Shown here one piece after another: positions 55,362 to 64,000 of a stretch of DNA of 64,000 bases. Position numbers and translations under genes: made by a program. The notes below the pieces were generated by a model. It saw only the letters and a list, made by a program, of their open reading frames with translations. It did not search any database and was not told where the DNA came from. Source of the DNA: Limimaricola cinnabarinus (GTDB lineage: Bacteria; Pseudomonadota; Alphaproteobacteria; Rhodobacterales; Rhodobacteraceae); NCBI RefSeq assembly GCF_002723615.1, contig NZ_KZ304952.1:62001-126000 (forward strand), read 5' to 3'. Within the stretch, counting starts at the first letter, position 1; every line of letters begins with the position of its first letter.

Positions 55362-56039
55362 TCAGCTTCCGGCGTGACGCCAGCCGGCGCGGCGCGCCTC
55401 CGCCTCGTTGCAAAACCAGCGCTCGCCCGAGGCGGTGTCGATCTTGGTGCGCCCGTAATAGGGATCGCCGGGCATGTGGTAGATCCGCCCGCCGCCGGAA
55501 ACATTGCCCTTGATCGCGCAGCCGCCCGCCTCGACCCGCTCCTTCGGCGCGGCCGCGCTGCGTCCTTCGCGCTTGGCGCGCCGCCAGTCCCACGGCGCCT
55601 CGACCTCGCCGCGCCAGATGCCGCGCCCCGCCGCGCGGGCCTCGGCTTCGCTGTCGAGGTAATCCTCGGAGTAATCCACATAGGCCAGCGCCAGGCCTTC
55701 GGAGACCAGCGTCTCGCCGATATCGGCGCCCGCGACGGCGCAGCGCGCGACGATGCGCTCGTAGCGGTCGATATCGACCGTCTCGCAGACCGCATCCCGA
55801 CCCGAAAAGCGCAGCGTGGTCTCCTGCGTCACCCAGTCGCCGCAGGCCCAGACCGCGCCGGTGCCCGTGCCGCAGCTTTGCGCCGTCTCGGGCGCATCGA
55901 CGCCGTGCAGGCGCACCCGCGCCCCGCCGACATCGAGCGTGTCGCCGTCGATCACCGCCACCGGGCCCGCGGGGCCGGTGGGCGGGGCGGGCTCGGGGCT
56001 GCACAGGCCGAGAAAGGCGAGAAACGCGAAACAGGACAT
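55362..56039 (-). CDS. Thermonuclease-family (SNase) protein
   Basis: A 225-residue protein with a hydrophobic signal-like start (CFAFLAFLGLCSPEP, Cys possibly lipidated) and a staphylococcal-nuclease fold: VAVIDGDTLDVGGARVRLHG, VDAPETAQSC and DRYERIVARC hold the usual catalytic Arg/Glu/Arg and calcium-site residues. The C-terminal extra ~70 residues contain an excalibur-like CNEAEARRAGWRHA end. Exported nucleases of this type degrade external DNA or RNA. A 17-base A/T-rich palindrome lies upstream. Confidence 0.88.
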   Translation of the reverse strand: MSCFAFLAFLGLCSPEPAPPTGPAGPVAVIDGDTLDVGGARVRLHGVDAPETAQSCGTGTGAVWACGDWVTQETTLRFSGRDAVCETVDIDRYERIVARCAVAGADIGETLVSEGLALAYVDYSEDYLDSEAEARAAGRGIWRGEVEAPWDWRRAKREGRSAAAPKERVEAGGCAIKGNVSGGGRIYHMPGDPYYGRTKIDTASGERWFCNEAEARRAGWRHAGS

Positions 56040-56081
56040 GACGGGGATGTCGGCGCTATTTCGCGGTTCGGCAAGTGTTGT

Positions 56082-56098
56082 CTTAACTTAAAGTTAAG
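56082..56098. promoter_or_regulatory. A/T-rich palindrome upstream of the thermonuclease gene
   Basis: CTTAACTT-A-AAGTTAAG is a perfect 8-base inverted repeat around one base, strikingly A/T-rich in this GC-rich DNA, 43 bases before the thermonuclease start and 23 bases after the betA stop. It could be an operator or an end structure for the bet operon; the binding protein is unknown. Confidence 0.5.
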
Positions 56099-56120
56099 GA
56101 ATTCCTGCTTCCGGCGAGCG

Positions 56121-57776
56121 TCAGCGCTGCGCCACACGCCATGCGGGGTGAATCCACGGCTTTTCGTCGAGCGGGTCGAGACTGCGGCCGAGGATGTGAT
56201 CCGAGGCCTTCTCGCCCACCATGATCGACGGCGCGTTGAGATTGCCATTGGTGATGCGCGGAAAGATCGAGCTGTCGGCCACGCGCAGCCCCTCGACCCC
56301 GATCACCCGGCATTCGGGATCGACCACCGCGCCCGCATCGTCGCGCGCGCCCATCCGGCAGGTGCCGCAGGGGTGGTAGGCGCTCTCGACATGCTCCTTG
56401 ATCGCCTCGTCGAGCTCATCGTCGGTCTGGAATGCGTCGCCCGGCAGGATCTCGTGGCCGCGATAGGGGGCAAAGGCGGGCTGGCCGAAGATCTCGCGCG
56501 TCAGCCGGATGCAGGCCCGGAAATCGGCCCAGTCCTGCTCGGTCGACATGTAGTTGAACAGGATCTTCGGCGCTTCGGCCGGATCGGCGGAAGCCAGCGT
56601 CACATGCCCGCGCGAGCCCGAGCGCATCGGGCCGACATGCGCCTGGAAGCCATGCCCCTCGGCCGCGGCCTGCCCGTCATAGCGCACCGCCATGGGCAGG
56701 AAGTGATACTGGATGTCGGGGTATTCCACGCCCGCGCGCGAGCGGATGAAGCCCGCGCTCTCGAACTGGTTCGAAGCGCCGAGCCCGGTGCGCGACAGCA
56801 TCCACTGCGTGCCGACCATGCCCTTGCCCCAGAGGTTCCAATGGCTGAAGAGCGACACCGGCTGCGTCGCGGCCATCTGGATGTACATCTCGAGGTGGTC
56901 CTGCAGGTTCTGGCCTACGCCCGCACGGTCGGCCACGACCTCGATTCCGTGCTCGGCCAGATGCGCGGCGGGGCCTACGCCTGACAGCATCAGAAGCTTG
57001 GGCGAGTTGATCGAGGAGGCCGCGACGATCACCTCGGCGCGCGCGCGGATCACCTCGGTCTTCGATCCGCGCACGACCTCGACGCCGGTCGCCCGGCCCT
57101 CCTCGATCACCACGCGCTGCGCCAGCGCCCGCACCAGCGTGCAGTTCTCGCGCTTGAGCGCGGGGCGCAGATAGGCATTGGCCGCGGACCAGCGCGTGCC
57201 TTGCCAGATCGTCGCCTCCATCGGGCCAAAGCCCTCCTGCTGCTCGCCGTTGTAGTCGTCGGTGAGCTGGTAGCCCGCCTGCCCGCCCGCCTCGACGAAG
57301 GCGCGGGTCAGCGGGTTGTCGCGCGGGCCGCGGGTGACATGCAGCGGCCCGTCATGGCCCCTGCGGGCCGGATCGCCGCCATGGCCGCCATCATGCCAGT
57401 TCTCCATCCGCTTGAAGTAGGGCAGCACGCCCGCATAGTCCCAGCCCGTCGCCCCCATATCGGACCATGTGTCGAAATCGCGCGCATGGCCGCGCACATA
57501 GACCATGCCGTTGATCGAGGACGAGCCGCCGATCACCTTGCCGCGCGGGGTGGCAAGGCGCCGCCCGCCCAGATGCGGCTCGGGCTCGGAGCGGTAGCCC
57601 CAATCGTAGCGCGCCATGTTCATCGGGTAGCTGAGCGCGCCCGGCATCTGGATGAACGGCCCCGCATCGGTACCGCCATGCTCGATGACGATGACGCTCT
57701 TGCCCGCCTCGGAGAGGCGATAGGCCATGGTACAGCCGGCGCTGCCGGCCCCGACGATCACGTAGTCCGCTTCCAT
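56121..57776 (-). CDS. betA: Choline dehydrogenase BetA
   Basis: A 551-residue GMC-family FAD oxidoreductase that oxidises choline to betaine aldehyde. The N-terminal FAD fold is [40 protein letters not shown] and the C-terminal catalytic HPCGTCRMG and [20 protein letters not shown] are GMC landmarks. The start at 57776 (MEADYV) is the family-typical N-terminus; an ATG three codons upstream cannot be excluded. It is last in betI-betC-betB-betA. Confidence 0.95.
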   Translation of the reverse strand: MEADYVIVGAGSAGCTMAYRLSEAGKSVIVIEHGGTDAGPFIQMPGALSYPMNMARYDWGYRSEPEPHLGGRRLATPRGKVIGGSSSINGMVYVRGHARDFDTWSDMGATGWDYAGVLPYFKRMENWHDGGHGGDPARRGHDGPLHVTRGPRDNPLTRAFVEAGGQAGYQLTDDYNGEQQEGFGPMEATIWQGTRWSAANAYLRPALKRENCTLVRALAQRVVIEEGRATGVEVVRGSKTEVIRARAEVIVAASSINSPKLLMLSGVGPAAHLAEHGIEVVADRAGVGQNLQDHLEMYIQMAATQPVSLFSHWNLWGKGMVGTQWMLSRTGLGASNQFESAGFIRSRAGVEYPDIQYHFLPMAVRYDGQAAAEGHGFQAHVGPMRSGSRGHVTLASADPAEAPKILFNYMSTEQDWADFRACIRLTREIFGQPAFAPYRGHEILPGDAFQTDDELDEAIKEHVESAYHPCGTCRMGARDDAGAVVDPECRVIGVEGLRVADSSIFPRITNGNLNAPSIMVGEKASDHILGRSLDPLDEKPWIHPAWRVAQR

Positions 57777-57853
57777 CACACGCATCCCGATTCGTGGGGG
57801 GGCACGGCCACCCTCGGCCGCGCCCGGTCGTTACAGATCGCCCCGCGGGGGGC

Positions 57854-59323
57854 TCAGTAGGGCGCCTCGACCTCGCCCATGGCGACATAGACGGTCTTGA
57901 GCTGGCTCCAGTGCTCGATCGCCACCTGCCCGTTCTCGCGGCCCACGCCCGACATCTTCATGCCGCCGAAGGGCGCCTCGACGGGGGTCAGGTTGTAGGT
58001 GTTGATCCAGCAGGACCCCGCCTGCAGCTTGCCCACGAAGCGATGCGCGCGCGCCAGATCGCGGGTGAAGACGCCCGCCGACAGCCCGTAGATCGTGGCA
58101 TTGGCGCGTTCGAGCGCCTCCTCCTCGGTCGCAAAGCCGAAGACCGACATCACGGGGCCGAAGATCTCCTCGCGCGCGATGGTCATCTCGTCGGTGACAT
58201 CGGCAAAGACGGTGGGTTCGACCCAGTAGCCGTTCTCATCCGACATGCCCGTCGGACGACCGCCGCCCGCGACCAGCCGCGCGCCCTCCTCGCGGCCCCG
58301 GGCGATGAAGCCCTCGACGATCTCACGCTGGCGCGCGCTGACCATCGGGCCGAAATTCGTGGCCTCGTCGAGCGGATCGCCCATCTTCACGCCGCCCAGC
58401 CGCTCGGAGAGCCGCGCGAGGAACGCCTCGCGGATGCCGTCCTGCACGAAGACGCGGGTACCGTTCGAGCAGACCTGCCCGGTCGAGTAGAAATTGGCGT
58501 TGATCGCCGCCGAGACCGCATCCTCGACATTGGCGTCGTCGAAGATCACCAAGGGCGACTTGCCGCCAAGCTCCATCGTCACCGATTTCATGCCCGAGGC
58601 GGCGGCGGCATAGACGCGGCGGCCCGTCGGCACCGAGCCGGTGAGCGAGACCTTGGCGACGCGCTCGTCCTCGACCAGCCCGGCGCCGACCTCGCCATAG
58701 CCCTGCACCACGTTGAACACGCCATCGGGCAGACCGGCTTCCTTGAGGATCTCGGCCACCTTGAGCGCGCAGAGCGGCGTCGTCTCGGAGGGCTTGAACA
58801 CCATGGTGTTGCCGCAGGCCAGCGCCGGGGCGGCCTTCCAGCAAGCGATCTGGGTGGGGTAGTTCCACGCGCCGATGCCGACCGTCACGCCCAGCGCCTC
58901 GCGGCGGGTGTAGATGAAATCATCGCCCAACTGGATGTGCTCGCCCGAAAGCGTCGCGGCGAGGCCACCGAAATATTCGAGCGCGTCGGCGCCCGATGTG
59001 GCGTCGGCCACCAGCGTCTCCTGCAGGGGTTTGCCGGTGTCCTTGGTTTCCAGCTCGGAGAGCGCGCGGTTGCGCTCGCGCATGATGTCGGCGGCGCGGC
59101 GCAGGATGCGGCCCCGCTCCGTGCCGGTCATTGCCGCCCATGCGGGCTGGGCGCGCTTTGCCGCCGCGAGTGCCCGGTCGATCAGGGCGGGCGTGGCGGC
59201 GTGCAGATCGGCGATGGTCTCGCCGGTGGCCGGGTAGATCACCGGGAGCGCGGCGCCGCTGTCATCCTCGACATAGGCGCCGTCGATGAAGTGGCTGGCC
59301 TCGGGCTGGGTCGGATAGGTCAT
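57854..59323 (-). CDS. betB: Betaine aldehyde dehydrogenase BetB
   Basis: A 489-residue NAD(P)-dependent aldehyde dehydrogenase completing glycine betaine synthesis. [21 protein letters not shown] holds the general-base Glu and [17 protein letters not shown] the catalytic Cys. It follows betC by 34 bases and precedes betA by 77 bases. Length and order match the choline-to-betaine route in Rhodobacteraceae. Confidence 0.96.
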   Translation of the reverse strand: MTYPTQPEASHFIDGAYVEDDSGAALPVIYPATGETIADLHAATPALIDRALAAAKRAQPAWAAMTGTERGRILRRAADIMRERNRALSELETKDTGKPLQETLVADATSGADALEYFGGLAATLSGEHIQLGDDFIYTRREALGVTVGIGAWNYPTQIACWKAAPALACGNTMVFKPSETTPLCALKVAEILKEAGLPDGVFNVVQGYGEVGAGLVEDERVAKVSLTGSVPTGRRVYAAAASGMKSVTMELGGKSPLVIFDDANVEDAVSAAINANFYSTGQVCSNGTRVFVQDGIREAFLARLSERLGGVKMGDPLDEATNFGPMVSARQREIVEGFIARGREEGARLVAGGGRPTGMSDENGYWVEPTVFADVTDEMTIAREEIFGPVMSVFGFATEEEALERANATIYGLSAGVFTRDLARAHRFVGKLQAGSCWINTYNLTPVEAPFGGMKMSGVGRENGQVAIEHWSQLKTVYVAMGEVEAPY

Positions 59324-59357
59324 GGCTGCGTACTTTCGGAAAGATGATGGGGGAGGC

Positions 59358-60869
59358 TCACTCTCCGCGCGGGAAGCGCTGGCTCTCCTCGAGAATGTTC
59401 AGGTCCATGTGGTTGCGCATGTAGCGTTCGGAGGCGGCGCGCAGCGGCTGGTAGTCCCACGGGTAGTAGCCGCCCTGCCTCAGCGCCTCGTAGACGACTA
59501 AGCGGCGGGCCTGGCTCGCACGGACCTGCGCATCGACCAGATCGAAGTTCCAGCGTTCGGCGGCCATGGCGCGAAACCGCTCCAGCGTCTCGGCATGGGC
59601 CGGGTCGGCGGCGAGGTTCGCCCGCTCGCCCGGATCGGCCTCGAGGTCGAAGAGCTGTTCGGGATCGACCGGGCAGGCGGTGTATTTGAATCGCCCCTCG
59701 CGCAGACAGATCATCGGCGCGATCGAGCCTTCGGCGGCGTATTCCACCGCCACCGGCGTCTCGCGCCGCGCACCCTGCCCCAAGGGCACGAGGCTTTCGC
59801 CGTCGGTCCAGGGCGTGACCTCGGACATGTCGACACCGGCAAGGTCGCACAGCGTCGGCGTCACGTCGATCGCCGAAACCGGATCGGTGACGAGGCCGGG
59901 CTCCATTCCATCGGCCGAGATCATCAGCGGCACCCGCGCGGAGCCCTCGTGGAAGCTCATCTTGAACCACAGCCCGCGCTCGCCCAGCATGTCGCCATGG
60001 TCCGAGACGAAGACCACGATCGCCTCCTGCCGGGTGTCGCGCAGCACCTGCAGGATCTCGCCCAGCTTGTCGTCGACATAGCTGATATTGGCGAAGTAGC
60101 CCTGCCGGGCGCGGCGGATCATCTCGGGCGTGATGTCGAACTTCTCATGATCGGCGGCGTCGAGCAGGCGCTTGGAATGCGGGTCCTGATCCTCATAGGG
60201 GATCGGGTCGCTCTCGGGGTCGAGATGCGCGCAATCCTCGTAGAGATCCCAGTATTTGCGCCGCGCGACGTAAGGGTCGTGCGGGTGGGTGAAGCTCACG
60301 GTGAGGCACCAGGGCCGCGCGTCATGGCCGCGGGCGAGGTCGTAGAGCTTGGTCTTGGCCTGGTGCGCCACGTCGTCGTCATATTCGAGCTGGTTGGTGA
60401 TCTCGGCCACCCCGGCGCCGGTGACGGAGCCGAGATTGTGATACCACCAGTCGATCCGCTCGTCGGGCTTGCGCCAGTCCGGGGTCCAGCCGAAATCGGC
60501 GGGGTAGATGTCGGTGGTCAGCCGCTCCTCGAAGCCATGCATCTGGTCGGGGCCGACGAAATGCATCTTGCCCGAGAGGCAGGTCTGCCAGCCGGCGCGG
60601 CGCAGATGATGCGCGAAGGTCGGGATGTCGGAGGGAAACTCGGCGGCGTTGTCGTAGACGCCGGTGCGGAAGGGCAGCTGCCCCGACATGAACGAGGCCC
60701 GCCCGGGCGCGCAGAGCGGGCTGCCGGTATAGGCATTGGCAAAGCGGGTCGAGCGCGCCGCCAGCGCCTTGAGGTTGGGCGCGTGCAGCCAGTCGGCCGG
60801 GCCGTCGGGAAACAGCGTGCCGTTCAGCTGGTCGGCCATGACGATGAGAATGTTGCGGTTCGGTGTCAT
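59358..60869 (-). CDS. betC: Choline-sulfatase BetC
   Basis: A 503-residue sulfatase that releases choline from choline-O-sulfate. The active-site motif is [16 protein letters not shown], a Cys-type C-x-P-x-R that must be converted to formylglycine by a separate enzyme. [17 protein letters not shown] with the metal-binding Asp-Gln and [16 protein letters not shown] complete the metal site. The C-terminal [20 protein letters not shown] is the choline-sulfatase-specific tail. Its start overlaps the stop of betI as ATGA. Confidence 0.95.
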   Translation of the reverse strand: MTPNRNILIVMADQLNGTLFPDGPADWLHAPNLKALAARSTRFANAYTGSPLCAPGRASFMSGQLPFRTGVYDNAAEFPSDIPTFAHHLRRAGWQTCLSGKMHFVGPDQMHGFEERLTTDIYPADFGWTPDWRKPDERIDWWYHNLGSVTGAGVAEITNQLEYDDDVAHQAKTKLYDLARGHDARPWCLTVSFTHPHDPYVARRKYWDLYEDCAHLDPESDPIPYEDQDPHSKRLLDAADHEKFDITPEMIRRARQGYFANISYVDDKLGEILQVLRDTRQEAIVVFVSDHGDMLGERGLWFKMSFHEGSARVPLMISADGMEPGLVTDPVSAIDVTPTLCDLAGVDMSEVTPWTDGESLVPLGQGARRETPVAVEYAAEGSIAPMICLREGRFKYTACPVDPEQLFDLEADPGERANLAADPAHAETLERFRAMAAERWNFDLVDAQVRASQARRLVVYEALRQGGYYPWDYQPLRAASERYMRNHMDLNILEESQRFPRGE

Positions 60870-61441
60870 TTCAGCTCCAGTTCAAGCGCGGCGAGCAATT
60901 GCCGCGTGGCGGCGGGGCCGTCGGCCGGCCCGCCCGCGAGTCCCTGCTTGAGGTACATCCCGTCGATCAGCGCCGCGAGACGCTCCGCGGCATCCCTGGC
61001 CCCCGCCCCCAGAAGCGGCCGCAGATCATGCGCGAGGTTCGAGCGCAGCCTTTGGTGATAGATCCGCAAGAGCCGCGCCGCGGGCGCGGAGGTGCGGGCG
61101 AGAACGTAGAAATTCAGCCAGGCCGCCACCACCTCGGGCCGGAAGTTGGAGGGGCCGAAATTGGCGCGCAGGATCGCCGCGACGCGGGCGCGCGGATCGC
61201 CCTTGGCCGCGATGAGCGCCTCGCGCACCTCGGTGGAATACTCGGACAGCAGATGCCGCATCGCGGCGAGGAAGATCCTGTCCTTGTTGCCGAAATAGTG
61301 ATGCGCCAGCGCCGAGGACATGCCCGCGCGCTTCGCGATCCGCGCCACCGTGACGTCGAGCGAGCCATGGGCGCCGATCTCCTCGATCGTCGCTTTGACC
61401 AGCGCGGCGCGCCGTATAGGTTCCATCCCGAGCTTGGGCAT
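60866..61441 (-). CDS. betI: TetR-family repressor BetI
   Basis: A 191-residue TetR regulator. The helix-turn-helix spans IEEIGAHGSLDVTVARIAKRAG and MSSALAHHYFGNKDRIF. It matches BetI, which represses bet genes until choline is present. The ATG at 61441 follows GGAGACCCTTG; a TTG one codon earlier is unlikely. It is first in the operon with betC, betB, betA and faces choX across a 109-base region containing a perfect palindrome. Confidence 0.95.
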   Translation of the reverse strand: MPKLGMEPIRRAALVKATIEEIGAHGSLDVTVARIAKRAGMSSALAHHYFGNKDRIFLAAMRHLLSEYSTEVREALIAAKGDPRARVAAILRANFGPSNFRPEVVAAWLNFYVLARTSAPAARLLRIYHQRLRSNLAHDLRPLLGAGARDAAERLAALIDGMYLKQGLAGGPADGPAATRQLLAALELELK

Positions 61442-61506
61442 CAAGGGTCTCCAGATCCGCCCCGGCTCGTCGACCGGGTTGCAACCGCGACCCTAATAGG
61501 CTTTTT

Positions 61507-61520
61507 ATTGACGCGTCAAT
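61507..61520. promoter_or_regulatory. Probable BetI operator in the betI-choX intergenic region
   Basis: ATTGACGCGTCAAT is a perfect 14-base palindrome in the shared promoter region, close to TTGAC-containing sites described for BetI. Each half holds TTGACG, so it may overlap -35 elements in both directions. A possible plus-strand promoter is TTGCAA, 17 bases, TTTTTA ending at the palindrome edge. Confidence 0.75.
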
Positions 61521-61550
61521 CAAGAACCAGAACCCACAGGAAGGACGACC

Positions 61551-62489
61551 ATGATGTTCCGCACCACGATCAGCGCGCTGGCGCTGACCACCGTCGCCAC
61601 CGGCGCCCTCGCCCAGGATGCCGCCGAATGCCGCGACATCGTGATGTCCGATGTCGGCTGGACCGACATCACCGCGACAACCGCCACCACCGCCCTCGTG
61701 CTCGAGGGGCTGGGCTACGAGCCCGAGATCAAGGTGCTCTCGGTGCCGGTGACCTTCACCTCGATGTCGGATGGCGACATCGACGTCTTCCTTGGCAACT
61801 GGATGCCCACCCAGTCGTCCGAGATCGCGCCCTATACCGAGGATGGCAGCATCGAGACGGTGCACAAGAACCTCACCGGCGCGAAATACACGCTGGCCAC
61901 CAACGCCGCCGGCGCGGCGCTGGGCATCGCGAACTATGCCGACATCGCCGAGCATGCCGATGCGCTCGACAGCACCATCTACGGCATCGAGCCGGGCAAT
62001 GACGGCAACCAGCTGATCCTCGAGATGATCGAATCCGACGCCTTCGGCCTGTCGGATTTCGAGGTCAAGGAAAGCTCCGAGCAGGGCATGCTGGCGCAGG
62101 TCGACCGGGCGTCGAAGCGCGACGAGCCGGTGATCTTCCTCGGCTGGGAGCCGCATCCGATGAACGCCAATTACGAGATGACCTATCTCGAAGGCGGCGA
62201 TGACTGGTTCGGCCCCAATCTCGGCGGCGCCGAGGTCTATACCGTGACCCGCAAGGGCCTCGTGGAGGACTGCCCGAACCTCGGCGCGTTCCTGCAGAAT
62301 CTCGAATTCACGCTCGAGATGGAAAACGAGATCATGGGGTCGATCCTCAATGACAACATGGACCCGCGCGACGCCGCGCAGCAGTGGCTCGCGGCCAACC
62401 CCGAAGCCGTCGAGCCCTGGCTCGAAGGCGTGACCACGCTCGACGGCGGCGAGGCGCTGCCCGCGGTCAAGAGCGCCATCGAGGGCTGA
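61551..62489 (+). CDS. choX: Choline ABC transporter substrate-binding protein ChoX
   Basis: A 312-residue periplasmic binding protein of the OpuAC/ProX-like choline group. Signal peptide to about TGALAQ; conserved ECRDIVMSDVGWTDITATT, DVFLGNWMPTQ and VIFLGWEPHPMN carry the aromatic residues that box the trimethylammonium group in this family. AGGAAGG lies before ATG at 61551. It faces betI and is probably controlled by it. Two hairpins separate it from the permease gene. Confidence 0.95.
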   Translation: MMFRTTISALALTTVATGALAQDAAECRDIVMSDVGWTDITATTATTALVLEGLGYEPEIKVLSVPVTFTSMSDGDIDVFLGNWMPTQSSEIAPYTEDGSIETVHKNLTGAKYTLATNAAGAALGIANYADIAEHADALDSTIYGIEPGNDGNQLILEMIESDAFGLSDFEVKESSEQGMLAQVDRASKRDEPVIFLGWEPHPMNANYEMTYLEGGDDWFGPNLGGAEVYTVTRKGLVEDCPNLGAFLQNLEFTLEMENEIMGSILNDNMDPRDAAQQWLAANPEAVEPWLEGVTTLDGGEALPAVKSAIEG

Positions 62490-62498
62490 TCGCTCCTT

Positions 62499-62522
62499 GG
62501 GGCGCGCGCCGCGTCGCGCCCC
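62499..62522 (+). terminator. First intercistronic hairpin after choX
   Basis: GGGGCGCG, eight bases, CGCGCCCC, ten bases after the choX stop. It may protect or end part of the choX message rather than stop it completely. Confidence 0.5.
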
Positions 62523-62526
62523 CCTT

Positions 62527-62548
62527 CCCCGGCCCGCGCGGGCCGGGG
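62527..62548 (+). terminator. Second intercistronic hairpin, perfect palindrome
   Basis: CCCCGGCCC-GCGC-GGGCCGGGG, a 9-base stem directly after the first hairpin. No T-run follows, fitting partial termination or 3'-end protection of choX mRNA. Confidence 0.6.
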
Positions 62549-62668
62549 TCCGGATTTCCGGTCGCCCCGCCCCGGGCCGCGGCCCCCGCCCATCCGATCC
62601 GCGGCAAGACGTGCCGCATCCCCCCAGACGGAGACCCCGATGAGCAGACCCGACCGAGGCGCCGCCCC

Positions 62669-63499
62669 ATGGAGATGAGCATTCCCAAGATCCCCGTGGG
62701 CGCATGGGCCGCCAATGGCTTCGACTGGCTGGAGACCAATCTCGCCATCGTCTTCGACACGCTGTCATGGCTGCTCGAAGGCATGATCGACGGCATCCTG
62801 TGGCTCCTGCAGACCCCGCCCGAGCTTCTGGTGATCGCCGTCTTCGTCGGCCTCACCTATGCATTGCAACGCCGCTGGCAGCCGGCGCTCCTCGTGGCGC
62901 TGGGCTTTCTCTTCGTGCTGAACCAGGGCTACTGGGAGGAGACGAGCGAAAGCCTGACGCTGGTGCTTTCGGCCTGCGTCGTCTGCATGGGCGTCGGCGT
63001 GCCGATCGGCATCGCCGTGGCGCACCGCCCCAAGCTCTATGCCTGGGTCGCGCCCGTGCTCGACCTGATGCAGACGCTGCCGACCTTCGTCTATCTCATC
63101 CCCGCGATCGTCTTCTTCGGCATCGGCATGGTGCCGGGCCTGATCGCCACGGTGATCTTCGTGCTGCCCGCGCCGATCCGGCTGACCCAGCTCGGCATCT
63201 CCAACACGCCCACCGCCCTCGTCGAGGCCGCGCAGGCCTTCGGCGCCACGCCGCGGCAGCTTTTGTGGAAGGTCGAGCTGCCATCGGCCTTTCCGCAGAT
63301 CATGACCGGGCTCAACCAGACCATCATGCTGTCGCTGTCGATGGTGGTGATCGCGGCCCTCGTCGGCGCCGACGGGCTCGGCGTGCCGGTGGTCCGCGCG
63401 CTCAATTCGGTCAACACCGCGCTCGGCTTCGAGAGCGGCTTCGTCATCGTCGTGGTCGCGATCATGCTCGACCGCGCGCTGCGCGTGAAGCGAGGGTAA
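62669..63499 (+). CDS. choW: Choline ABC transporter permease ChoW
   Basis: A 276-residue inner-membrane permease of the ProW/OpuAB type. About six to seven helices; the cytoplasmic EAA loop is EAAQAFGATPRQLLWKVELP. An N-terminal amphipathic stretch with WAANGFDWLETNLAIVFD is typical of ProW-like proteins. The start at 62669 gives MEMSIPKIP; a second ATG two codons on is also possible. It is 180 bases after choX and two bases before choV. Confidence 0.94.
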   Translation: MEMSIPKIPVGAWAANGFDWLETNLAIVFDTLSWLLEGMIDGILWLLQTPPELLVIAVFVGLTYALQRRWQPALLVALGFLFVLNQGYWEETSESLTLVLSACVVCMGVGVPIGIAVAHRPKLYAWVAPVLDLMQTLPTFVYLIPAIVFFGIGMVPGLIATVIFVLPAPIRLTQLGISNTPTALVEAAQAFGATPRQLLWKVELPSAFPQIMTGLNQTIMLSLSMVVIAALVGADGLGVPVVRALNSVNTALGFESGFVIVVVAIMLDRALRVKRG

Positions 63500-63501
63500 C
63501 G

Positions 63502-64000
63502 GCATGAACGACACGACCAAGCGCAACGCCGTCGAATTCGACGCCGTCAACATCGTCTTCGGCGACAAGCCGGAGACCGCCCTGCCGCTGATGGACGAAG
63601 GGCTGGAGCGGCCCGAGATCTCCGACAGGACCGATCAGGTGCTCGGCGTGCATGACTGCACGCTCGATGTCCCCGAGGGCGAGATCCTCGTGCTGATGGG
63701 GCTTTCGGGTTCGGGCAAGTCGACGCTGCTGCGCGCCGTCAACGGGCTCAACCCGGTGGTGCGCGGCGATGTGCGGGTGCGCATGAACGGCGAGATGACC
63801 TCGGTCACCCAGGCCGACAAGAAGACCCTGCGCGAGATCCGGCTGCACCATGTCGCCATGGTGTTCCAGCAATTCGGCCTGCTGCCCTGGCGCACGGTGC
63901 GCGACAATGTCGGGCTCGGGCTGGAGCTGGGCGGCATGAGCCGGGCCGAGCGCCGCGACCGGGTCGAGACCGAGCTGGAGATGGTGGGCCTCGCCGACCG
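63502..64000 (+). CDS. choV: Choline ABC transporter ATPase ChoV (3' end outside window)
   Basis: The first 166 codons of a ProV-type ATPase; the frame is still open at the window edge. An N-terminal IVFGDKPETALPLMDEG segment is typical of ChoV, then Walker A GLSGSGKSTLLRAVNGL and the Q-loop VFQQFGLLPWRTVRDN. The signature motif and Walker B lie beyond the window. It starts two bases after choW ends and energises the choline importer. Confidence 0.95.

Noticed and set aside
57794-59347. Long open frame opposite betB
   Set aside because: Shadow of BetB, no domain or start signal.

Overview
The window is a gene-dense, high-GC stretch of chromosome from an alphaproteobacterium, almost certainly a member of the Rhodobacteraceae (Roseobacter/Rhodobacter group). 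This rests on gene content and order: the helicase-S4-fdxA-carD block, the single-gene ParE, the hdaA-ppk1-ppx block, a single LolC/E-type permease, short ProS, and the betI-betC-betB-betA operon beside a ChoX-W-V choline transporter. I see no rRNA, tRNA, insertion sequence, integrase or CRISPR array, and no gap between genes longer than about 240 bases.

Layout. 1-9.7 kb: partial glutathione S-transferase, YciB, MgtC-like protein, FtsY, an AlkB-type hydroxylase with a coupled small periplasmic protein, a DUF421 protein, XseA, a small exported protein, PurD, CarD and ferredoxin FdxA. 9.7-21.4 kb: S4 RNA-binding protein, SUV3-like helicase with a long low-complexity tail, TPR protein, SCP2 protein plus hydrolase, DUF2235 protein, ornithine-type decarboxylase with a divergent Lrp regulator and an inverted repeat between them, ValS, and a 53-residue membrane protein. 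21.4-30.4 kb: HisC-like aminotransferase, a 56-residue membrane protein, hydrolase, ThrS, ArsC-like protein, cold-shock protein, a visibly A/T-rich insert with two small genes coupled to thyX, then a frameshifted surface-lipoprotein gene followed by its probable Slam-type outer-membrane exporter. 30.4-44.5 kb: glyoxalase, MarR-type regulator, SdhE, XRE regulator, aspartate aminotransferase, DedA, MATE exporter, exported hydrolase, ParE, an unknown HTH-like protein, LolD/LolC, an MDR reductase and ProS. 44.6-56.1 kb: AI-2E-type permease, HdaA, Ppk1, Ppx, Gph, nuclease and chaperone genes, small exported proteins and a thermonuclease. 56.1-64.0 kb: choline-O-sulfate and choline to glycine betaine (betIC, betB, betA on the minus strand) facing choXWV on the plus strand, with a perfect 14-base palindrome between them that is the probable BetI operator; choV runs off the window end.

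How they work together. Most of the window is housekeeping: translation (valS, thrS, proS), replication control and topology (hdaA, parE), polyphosphate metabolism (ppk1, ppx), membrane protein and lipoprotein traffic (ftsY, yciB, lolDC). The clearest adaptive module is the osmoprotectant cluster: choline import, choline-sulfate hydrolysis and two-step oxidation to betaine under one repressor. The parts most worth a second look are the Slam/lipoprotein pair with its broken lipoprotein frame, the A/T-rich insert attached to the 3' end of thyX, two short membrane-protein genes, several palindromes in regulatory positions, and three convergent gene pairs whose stop codons share one CTAG tetranucleotide.
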